This document shows positions 14,379 through 19,881 of a stretch of 19,881 nt of DNA, one piece after another. A program made the position numbers and the translations under genes. Below the pieces are notes generated by a model. The model saw only the letters and a program-made list of their open reading frames with translations, was not told the DNA's origin and made no database searches. The stretch comes from CAYMTN01 sp964393335 (GTDB taxonomy: Bacteria; Chloroflexota; Anaerolineae; Aggregatilineales; Aggregatilineaceae): contig CAYMTN010000087.1 in assembly GCA_964393335.1 (NCBI GenBank), positions 1 to 19,881 on the forward strand, written 5' to 3'. Each line of letters begins with the position of its first letter. Position 1 is the first letter of the stretch.

Positions 14379-14395
14379 TTCTGTAAACGTTTAAA
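14363..14395. promoter_or_regulatory. Paired LacI-family operators
   Basis: A perfect inverted repeat has TTTAAACGTTTACA (14363-14376) and TGTAAACGTTTAAA (14382-14395) around a 5-base centre. Each arm holds its own 10-bp palindrome TAAACGTTTA (14365-14374 and 14384-14393) with the central CG that LacI-family headpieces recognise. The two sites are 19 bp apart centre to centre. They lie 37-69 bases before the LacI-family gene, so autoregulation of that gene and its operon is expected. Confidence 0.85.
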
Positions 14396-14431
14396 ACAAT
14401 TACATAGATTCGTTTTTGACGCGAGGCATTT

Positions 14432-15460
14432 GTGACTCCGACCCTGAAAGACGTGGCTGAACGCGCGGGTGTATCCTATGCGACCGTGTCACGCGTTCTG
14501 GCGGATAAGCCCAACATCCGGCCAGAAACCAGACAGCGCGTGTTGCGGGCCGTCAAGGAATTGAACTACCGCCCCAACCGCACCGCACGCAGCCTGCAAT
14601 CAAGAAGCTCGCAGATCATCGGCGTCATCATCTCGGATATCGTCTACGATTTTTTCCCGCCCCTGGTGCGCGCAATTGAAGACCGAGTCTCACAGCATAA
14701 TTTCGCGCTGTTCCTCTGCAACTCGGATGAAAACCCCGCCAAAGAAAAACACTATGTTGATTTGCTTGTCGAAGAAAACGTGGCCGGGGTCATTATCGCC
14801 CCCACCTTCGAGGAGAATGATGCCATCGACCGGCTGGTTGAGGCGGGTATCCCGGTGGTGACCGTCGACCGGCGCATTAAAAACAGCGACAATGTCGACA
14901 GCGTCACGATCAACAATGCTGGGGCGGCGTTTCAACTTGTGGAACACCTCATCACCAACGGCTACCGGCGTATCGGAGCCGTGATGGGGTCGTCCACGTT
15001 TTACACCGCGCGCGAGCGATCGGTCGGCTACCGCCGGGCCCTGGAATATTACGGCATTCCCATTGAGCCGGACCTGAACGTCACCGCAGCCCCGACCGCC
15101 AATAACGGCTATGCCCTGGCGCGGAAGCTGCTGGCGCTGCCGGACCCACCATCCGCCCTGATGACCAGCAACCACTTGTTAGCGAGTGGGGTATTCCACG
15201 CGATCAAACAGATGAGTCTCGCCGTTCCGGATGACGTGGCCCTGGTGACCTTCGACAATGCGAACTGGACCGCCCTGGTCGAACCAGGGCTTACCGTGGT
15301 GGCTCAGCCAACGTACAAACTCGGAGAGATCGCTGCCGAGCAAATCCTTCACCGTATCAGCGACCCGGAAACTCCCTGCCGTCACATCTCGCTCGAAGCC
15401 GAGATCATCATTCGCGGCTCCAGCCAGCCACGCCGCGCGAAAGGAGAGACGATCGTCTAG
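14432..15460 (+). CDS. LacI family transcriptional repressor
   Basis: The protein has 342 residues and starts at GTG 14432, with GAGG 5 bases upstream. The helix-turn-helix opens the protein (TLKDVAERAGVSYATVSRVL, residues 4-23). The YRPNRTARSLQS hinge helix (about 47-58) follows, then a periplasmic-binding-protein-like effector domain from residue 61 (QIIGVIISDIVYDFFPPLV). MTSNHLLASGVFHAIKQ and VALVTFDNANWTAL are typical of its C-terminal lobe. It should bind the paired operators just upstream and be released by a sugar or sugar phosphate. It leads a plus-strand operon, 54 bases before the solute-binding protein gene with no terminator between. It probably controls that importer and the following hydrolase and sulfatase genes. 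Confidence 0.95.
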   Translation: MTPTLKDVAERAGVSYATVSRVLADKPNIRPETRQRVLRAVKELNYRPNRTARSLQSRSSQIIGVIISDIVYDFFPPLVRAIEDRVSQHNFALFLCNSDENPAKEKHYVDLLVEENVAGVIIAPTFEENDAIDRLVEAGIPVVTVDRRIKNSDNVDSVTINNAGAAFQLVEHLITNGYRRIGAVMGSSTFYTARERSVGYRRALEYYGIPIEPDLNVTAAPTANNGYALARKLLALPDPPSALMTSNHLLASGVFHAIKQMSLAVPDDVALVTFDNANWTALVEPGLTVVAQPTYKLGEIAAEQILHRISDPETPCRHISLEAEIIIRGSSQPRRAKGETIV

Positions 15461-15514
15461 CTGGCTGCCTGAAACCACATTTCAAGTCCACTTTAGATAT
15501 TTGGAGAGCGCAAA

Positions 15515-16804
15515 ATGAATACCCGTTTACTCAAATCTATTTCACTGATGCTCATGATCGCCCTGGTAGTGAGCATTGTGCCCCTGGCCTCCGCCCAAGA
15601 TGGTCAAAAGGTGAAAATTGTCCTGTCAATTGGGCCGCGTGGGTTTGGGGACGTCGCCGAGTCGCATATTGCTCGCTGCGAAGAGGAAATCGGCAATATC
15701 GAAGTTGAATGGCAAAAGATCTCTGACGTGCCCAATGAGTCGCGCAGCATCTATGTCACCAATTTCACCGCGCGCAACGATACACCCGATGTGCTGGCCG
15801 TCGATGTCATCTGGCCGGGCGACTTCGCGGCACGCGGTTGGATCGAGCCTCTTAACGACTACTTCACCCAGGAAGAAATCGATCAGTTTATCCCCGGTTT
15901 CGCTGCGGCAGCCGTGTTGGGTGACAACATCTACGCCATCCCGCTGTATATCGATGGCACTCATCTCTTCTACCGCACCGATTTACTCGAAAAATACGGG
16001 TTCGAGCCGCCCCAGACCTGGGAAGAGCTGATCGCACAGGCACAGACCATCGTCGAAAGCGAAAATAACCCGGACATGGTCGGCTTCGTGAGCATGTGGG
16101 CCAAGATCGAAGGCCTGTTCATGAACTGGCTCTCATTCTTCTATGGTGCCGGTGGCACGTTCTTCAATGAAGACGGCGAGCTGGCTATCAACAGCCCCGA
16201 GGGTGTCAAGGCCCTGCAAACCATGGTCGATATGTTGTATGAATACAAGGTCGCGCCGGAAAGTATTCTGACCTTCCGCCCCGACGATGCCCGTATCATG
16301 TTCCAGCAGGAGCGCGCGGTCTTCCTGATGGTACAGGACTTCGTCATCGCGCCGCTGTCAGCGGACGATTCCCCGGTGCAGGGCAAATTTGATGTCACTC
16401 AAAACCCCGTCTTCGCCGGGAACGAAGGTGGCAATTCGACCACGGTCGGCGGCTTCTTGCTGGCCGTCAACCACTATTCCAAGCACAAGAAAGAGGCGGC
16501 TGATCTGATCCGCTGCTTCACCTCCTACGAATCGCAGGTCGAGGCCGCGTTGGTCGCCAGCAAAGCGCCGACCCGTCCGGAAGTGTACAACGACCCGGCT
16601 GTGGTTGCATCCAACCCCTGGCTGCCCAAGTTGGGGGCGAACTTCACGCACAGCCTCGTGCGTCCTTCCGCGGAAACCGGTGCGTTCTACCCGGAAGTCT
16701 CCGAGATCATGCAGACCGAAATTACAGCGGCGCTGCTTCGGGAAAAATCACCGGAAGACGCCCTCAAGGACGCCGAAGACCAGATTCGGGCGCTGATGCC
16801 TTAG
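15515..16804 (+). CDS. Extracellular sugar-binding protein of second ABC importer (family 1)
   Basis: The protein has 429 residues and starts at ATG 15515 behind GGAGAG. The signal peptide has a basic start (MNTRLLK), a hydrophobic core (8-24) and a likely cut after ASA (25-27), leaving QDGQ. There is no lipobox Cys. The mature protein has features of the trehalose/maltose-type family: PDVLAVDVIWPGDFAARGWI, YAIPLYIDGTHLFYR, WEELIAQAQ and FFYGAGGTFFNEDGELAINS. It should bind an oligosaccharide or sugar outside the cell for the two permeases downstream. It lies between the LacI gene and the permease genes, and an intergenic hairpin follows it. The following genes (propeller hydrolase, sulfatase) suggest a fragment of a complex, possibly sulfated, glycan as ligand. 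Confidence 0.94.
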   Translation: MNTRLLKSISLMLMIALVVSIVPLASAQDGQKVKIVLSIGPRGFGDVAESHIARCEEEIGNIEVEWQKISDVPNESRSIYVTNFTARNDTPDVLAVDVIWPGDFAARGWIEPLNDYFTQEEIDQFIPGFAAAAVLGDNIYAIPLYIDGTHLFYRTDLLEKYGFEPPQTWEELIAQAQTIVESENNPDMVGFVSMWAKIEGLFMNWLSFFYGAGGTFFNEDGELAINSPEGVKALQTMVDMLYEYKVAPESILTFRPDDARIMFQQERAVFLMVQDFVIAPLSADDSPVQGKFDVTQNPVFAGNEGGNSTTVGGFLLAVNHYSKHKKEAADLIRCFTSYESQVEAALVASKAPTRPEVYNDPAVVASNPWLPKLGANFTHSLVRPSAETGAFYPEVSEIMQTEITAALLREKSPEDALKDAEDQIRALMP

Positions 16805-16825
16805 GTCCTACGCGTATGTAGAACG

Positions 16826-16854
16826 GGATGGGCCAAACGCGGTTTGGCTCATCC
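16826..16854 (+). promoter_or_regulatory. Strong stem-loop between second binding-protein and permease genes
   Basis: GGATGGGCCAAAC (16826-16838) pairs with GTTTGGCTCATCC (16842-16854) around a 3-base GCG loop. This gives 13 pairs, one of them G-U in RNA. It lies 22 bases past the binding-protein stop. No U run follows, so full termination is unlikely. The position matches the hairpin at 8100-8123 in the other operon and suggests differential expression of binding protein over permeases. Confidence 0.75.
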
Positions 16855-16923
16855 TCAACCTTCAACTCGCGGCACTCAATCTATTCGGTGGCAGTCAGCC
16901 GAAGAAGCCTGTGTGAGGACAAT

Positions 16924-17793
16924 ATGACGCGCTCATTCCGAACTGGTATCGCGTTTACGATGCCCGCGATCTTGGTTGTGGCGTTCGTGCTGGTGTGGCC
17001 TGTCACGCAGACCGTGGTGCTCAGCTTTGGCAAAAACACGACGAGCATCTTTCACGAATACGAATTTGCCGGGCTGGATAACTACAAACGGCTGTTTGAT
17101 ACACCGCGCTTTCTTACCGCATTGAAAAACACAGTCCAGTTCGCCGCTTATACCGTTCCGTTGGAATTACTCATTGGGCTGTGGCTGGCGCTCATCTTGA
17201 ATCGGGCCACGCGTGGGCGGGGCATCCTGCGGCTGGCGATTCTCTTTCCCTGGGCGCTGCCCACAGCGTTGAACGCCTTGATGTGGCGGTGGATGTTTAA
17301 CACCGAGTTTGGGTTGTTCAACACCATCCTGCGCAATAGTGGCCTAGTTCACGAGCGAGTCAACTTCCTGGGTTCAATCCCGGAGGCGATGCAGTCCATG
17401 ATGACGGTCGCCGTGTGGAAAACCAGTTCGTTCATGGCCCTGCTGCTGCTGGCCGGTCTGCAAACAATCTCGTCCGACGTGTATGAAGCGGGGGTAGTGG
17501 ATGGTACCAATCGCTGGACGCAGTTCCGCTACATCACCCTGCCCCTGCTGCGGCCCACGATCATGGTCGCGCTGCTGCTGCGCACAATGGATGCGCTGCG
17601 GACGTTCGAGCTGCCCTTCAACCTCACGGACGGTGGCCCACTCACCTCAACCGAAACCCTATCGCTCTACTCGTACCGGCTGATCTTCCAGTACGTAAAC
17701 TTTACTCGCGGTTCGGCGGCGATTATTATCCAATTTGCGATCATCATGACAATCAGCGCATTTTACATTTGGGTCATGAGGACGAATGAATGA
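16924..17793 (+). CDS. Sugar ABC transporter permease (MalF/UgpA-like), second importer
   Basis: The protein has 289 residues from ATG 16924 (MTRSFRTGIAFTMPAIL), with GAGG 5 bases upstream. The frame stays open to 16828, but that stretch overlaps the intergenic hairpin and lacks a ribosome binding site. Hydrophobic segments lie near 10-34, 70-92, 101-122, 160-180, 212-230 and 264-284. The EAA loop is YEAGVVDGTNRWTQFRYITLP (187-207), followed by NLTDGGPLTSTETLS, as in CUT1 permeases. The ATP-binding subunit it must dock with is not encoded in this operon within the window. Its stop overlaps the start of the next permease gene. Confidence 0.93.
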   Translation: MTRSFRTGIAFTMPAILVVAFVLVWPVTQTVVLSFGKNTTSIFHEYEFAGLDNYKRLFDTPRFLTALKNTVQFAAYTVPLELLIGLWLALILNRATRGRGILRLAILFPWALPTALNALMWRWMFNTEFGLFNTILRNSGLVHERVNFLGSIPEAMQSMMTVAVWKTSSFMALLLLAGLQTISSDVYEAGVVDGTNRWTQFRYITLPLLRPTIMVALLLRTMDALRTFELPFNLTDGGPLTSTETLSLYSYRLIFQYVNFTRGSAAIIIQFAIIMTISAFYIWVMRTNE

Positions 17794-18686
17794 TGTTGTC
17801 ACAGCCGCTTGCATTTATTCGAAAACAAACCGACCGGGCGCTTTCTATCCCGGTGGGTGACACAACCAACAGCGACTCGGTGGTCTTTTACGTCATCGCC
17901 GCGCTGATCGTTTTCGTCTCGTTTTTCCCGACAGCCTGGTTAGTGTTGACATCGCTGAAACCCACCGCCGACATCTACGCATGGCCGATCAAGTTCCTGC
18001 CCAACCCGATCACGTTCAAGAACTACAAATACATTCTGGTCGAAACGCCGGAGTTTTTGCGCTATCTCTGGAACAGCCTGTTTGTGGCCACCATCACGAC
18101 CGCGTCTATTCTCGGCTTTGGAGGGCTGGCGGCCTATGCCATTGCGCGGCTCAATTTCCGGGGACGGCAGTTCATCATGCTGGGTATGCTGGCCGTGTCC
18201 ATGTTCCCTCCGATGGCGCTGCTGCCATCATTGTTCGACATCTTTTTGGAGCTGGACCTCATCAATACCTACCCCAGCCTGATCATAGGGCACATTGGGT
18301 TATATATGCCCATGTCGATCTGGATTCTGTCAAGTTACTACAAAACGATCCCGTTCGAAATCGAGGACGCGGCGCGTGTGGATGGCTGTTCATCGTTTCG
18401 CATTTTCTGGAATATCATCTTGCCGCTGTCTGTACCCGGCCTGATTGCCACCGGGCTGATCGTCTTCATTTTCTCGTGGAATGAGTTCCCGCTGGCGCTG
18501 GTGCTGCTGTCGGATAACACGATGCGCACGGCCCCGGTTGGTATCTCACTCTACCCGGGCGAGTTCTCGTTTCCCTGGGAAATCATCAGCGCGGCTACCA
18601 CGCTGGCTATCCTGCCGGTGATGGTTATCTCGGGCGTTTTCTCCAATCGGATTATCGGTGGCCTGACTGCCGGTTCTGTGAAATAA
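17790..18686 (+). CDS. Sugar ABC transporter permease (MalG-like), second importer
   Basis: The protein has 298 residues. ATG 17790 overlaps the stop of the preceding permease (ATGA), indicating translational coupling; a second ATG follows directly. Six hydrophobic segments are seen, near 31-55, 94-119, 127-150, 160-182, 216-236 and 266-290. The EAA loop is IEDAARVDGCSSFRIFWNIILP (191-212), preceded by YYKTIPFE. Length and layout are those of an ordinary CUT1 MalG-type permease, without the N-terminal extension of the one at 5801-7126. It forms the importer channel with the upstream permease. Confidence 0.94.
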   Translation: MMLSQPLAFIRKQTDRALSIPVGDTTNSDSVVFYVIAALIVFVSFFPTAWLVLTSLKPTADIYAWPIKFLPNPITFKNYKYILVETPEFLRYLWNSLFVATITTASILGFGGLAAYAIARLNFRGRQFIMLGMLAVSMFPPMALLPSLFDIFLELDLINTYPSLIIGHIGLYMPMSIWILSSYYKTIPFEIEDAARVDGCSSFRIFWNIILPLSVPGLIATGLIVFIFSWNEFPLALVLLSDNTMRTAPVGISLYPGEFSFPWEIISAATTLAILPVMVISGVFSNRIIGGLTAGSVK

Positions 18687-18718
18687 CATCGGGCATCGTG
18701 GTCAATGAGGATACTTCT

Positions 18719-19825
18719 ATGACTCTCTCTGCAAACCAAAAAAAAGCGCTGATCACCCTGCTTATGCGGCTGGTGGATCAGGAACAGGCTCATATCATCG
18801 TGCCAGCCAACGCGGAGCAGCCCGGCTACTGGTTCGGTGGAGGCAATGTCGTGCAGGATGACGCGGGTGCCATCTGGCTCAGCGGGCGCTACCGCGATTA
18901 CGGCGACTCGCGCACCGGGCTGGGAGCGGGCACGCGCGGGCTGGAATGCGCCGTCTTCCGGTCCGATGATGGGGGTCAGACCGCCGTAAAGGTCCATAGC
19001 TGGTCCAAAGCCGACCTGTCACGCAACGGCAGAGTGCTGTCAGTCGAAGGAACGGGTTTGCACCGGCGCGGGGATGGGACGTGGGAATTATTCCTGGCGC
19101 TTGAGAAGGAACGCGCCTACCCAGAGCTATTCACCAGTTACCAGAAGCCGGGCACGGGCGTCTGGTCGATTGAACGCCTCACCGGGCCAACGCTCGAACA
19201 CCTGACGGTCGACACGCTGGAACCGGTCCTGAGCACCGATCTGCCCGGATATCTCCACATCAAAGACCCTGTGCCGTTTGATGCGCCCGGCGGAGAGACA
19301 GCCCTCATCTTTTGCACGCACCCGATATCGTGGGCATCGTGCAACACGGCGCTCGCCCTCAGCAGCGGGCCGGGCGCAGCGCTGACCGTCAGCACGTGGG
19401 AAATGGTCCCACGCGGCCCGATCTGGGATGTGGCATCCACGCGCATCACCGACCGCCTGGTCATTCCGCCGGTGGGCATGTTTGCGGACAAACGCGTAGC
19501 CGTTTATTTCTACGATGGGGCCGAGTGTATGCGCGCCCACGAAGAAAACCCGCGCGCCCACAAGCGCCCGCGTGGTTATTCCTGCGAGGAAATAGGCGGC
19601 GCTTTTTGGGGGCCAGCCGATCGTCTCGACTGCCTGGAGCGAATCTCGCTGACCGCGCCGCTGTTCACTTCGCCACACGGGACAGGGAGCAGCCGCTATG
19701 TAAGCTGCCTCGACACAGGCGAGGGCATCCTCACTACCTGGCAGCAGGCGCAGCCGGACGGCTCACAGCCACTCGTCGCCAATTTCGTCTCACGTGAAGA
19801 TATCGCGCAAATCCTGAGCGTTTGA
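18719..19825 (+). CDS. Asp-box beta-propeller protein, probable glycoside hydrolase (sialidase-like fold)
   Basis: The protein has 368 residues from ATG 18719 (MTLSANQKKA), with GAGG 8 bases upstream. An earlier in-frame GTG at 18698 has no ribosome binding site. An Asp-box RSDDGGQT (81-88) follows a strand pattern AIWLSGRYRDYGDS (51-64), as in sialidase-like propellers. HIKDP (180-184) resembles the acidic motif in five-bladed GH43/GH117-type propellers, so the fold is likely a propeller but the family is uncertain. No signal peptide or membrane segment is seen, so it would act in the cytoplasm on an imported saccharide. It lies 32 bases after the permease gene and 19 bases before a probable sulfatase gene. 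It may instead be a non-catalytic or lyase-type propeller. Confidence 0.6.
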   Translation: MTLSANQKKALITLLMRLVDQEQAHIIVPANAEQPGYWFGGGNVVQDDAGAIWLSGRYRDYGDSRTGLGAGTRGLECAVFRSDDGGQTAVKVHSWSKADLSRNGRVLSVEGTGLHRRGDGTWELFLALEKERAYPELFTSYQKPGTGVWSIERLTGPTLEHLTVDTLEPVLSTDLPGYLHIKDPVPFDAPGGETALIFCTHPISWASCNTALALSSGPGAALTVSTWEMVPRGPIWDVASTRITDRLVIPPVGMFADKRVAVYFYDGAECMRAHEENPRAHKRPRGYSCEEIGGAFWGPADRLDCLERISLTAPLFTSPHGTGSSRYVSCLDTGEGILTTWQQAQPDGSQPLVANFVSREDIAQILSV

Positions 19826-19844
19826 CACAACAAGAGGGCACGTC

Positions 19845-19881
19845 ATGGCGCAGTCCCCCCACATTATTGTCCTGATGGCCG
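19845..19881 (+). CDS. Probable sulfatase, N-terminus only (cut by window edge)
   Basis: Only 12 codons are visible: ATG 19845, preceded by GAGGG 6 bases upstream, encoding MAQSPHIIVLMA. This matches the start of alkaline-phosphatase-superfamily sulfatases, which typically open with a PNII-x-I-MADD strand carrying the first calcium ligands. The Asp pair would follow just past the edge. It is in line with the propeller hydrolase gene 19 bases upstream. The call is tentative because the Cys/Ser-x-Pro-x-Arg catalytic motif lies outside the window. Confidence 0.55.
   Translation, partial: MAQSPHIIVLMA

Overview
This window looks like chromosomal sequence from a carbohydrate-scavenging bacterium, most likely a member of the Chloroflexota (Anaerolineae-like). 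That assignment is inference. It rests on moderately GC-rich coding DNA with AT-rich promoters, two large sugar ABC transporter operons with a ROK and a LacI regulator, secreted solute-binding proteins without a lipobox, and palindromic 'GGGGCGT...ACGCCCC' intergenic repeats. There are no rRNA or tRNA genes, no CRISPR array and no transposase. Nearly the whole window is sugar uptake, sugar metabolism and regulation.

Minus-strand half (1-14002, read right to left). A regulatory unit comes first: a ROK-family repressor (12698-14002), a four-PAS cytosolic histidine kinase (10349-12670) and a stand-alone receiver domain (9956-10333). After a roughly 470-base regulatory gap comes a long catabolic transport operon: solute-binding protein (8140-9483), two permeases (7130-8077, 5801-7126) and two MalK/UgpC-type ATPases (4702-5796, 3650-4705). 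It continues with a D-tagatose/D-allulose 3-epimerase-like enzyme (2684-3532), a Gfo/Idh/MocA oxidoreductase (1435-2547), a small membrane protein (636-1376) and a second TIM-barrel sugar isomerase/epimerase cut by the window edge (1-597). The set suggests import of a sugar or sugar derivative followed by oxidation and epimerisation of a keto-sugar.

Plus-strand half (14432-19881). A LacI-family repressor with two TAAACGTTTA operators in front of it leads a second operon: solute-binding protein, two permeases, an Asp-box beta-propeller protein (probable glycoside hydrolase) and the first codons of a probable sulfatase. No ATPase is encoded here, so this importer may borrow the ATPases of the first operon or a housekeeping one.

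The most interesting signals are regulatory. (1) The ROK gene and the first transport operon carry near-identical promoters (27 of 34 bases, same TTGACA-N17-TAATGT layout), predicting one ROK operator acting on both. (2) The first transport operon has a roughly 310-base leader with an internal terminator-like hairpin and U8 tract plus alternative long-range pairings: a candidate attenuator or undescribed leader RNA. (3) Both solute-binding protein genes are followed by strong hairpins without a U tract, just before the first permease. (4) The histidine kinase holds three tandem 387-bp PAS repeats.
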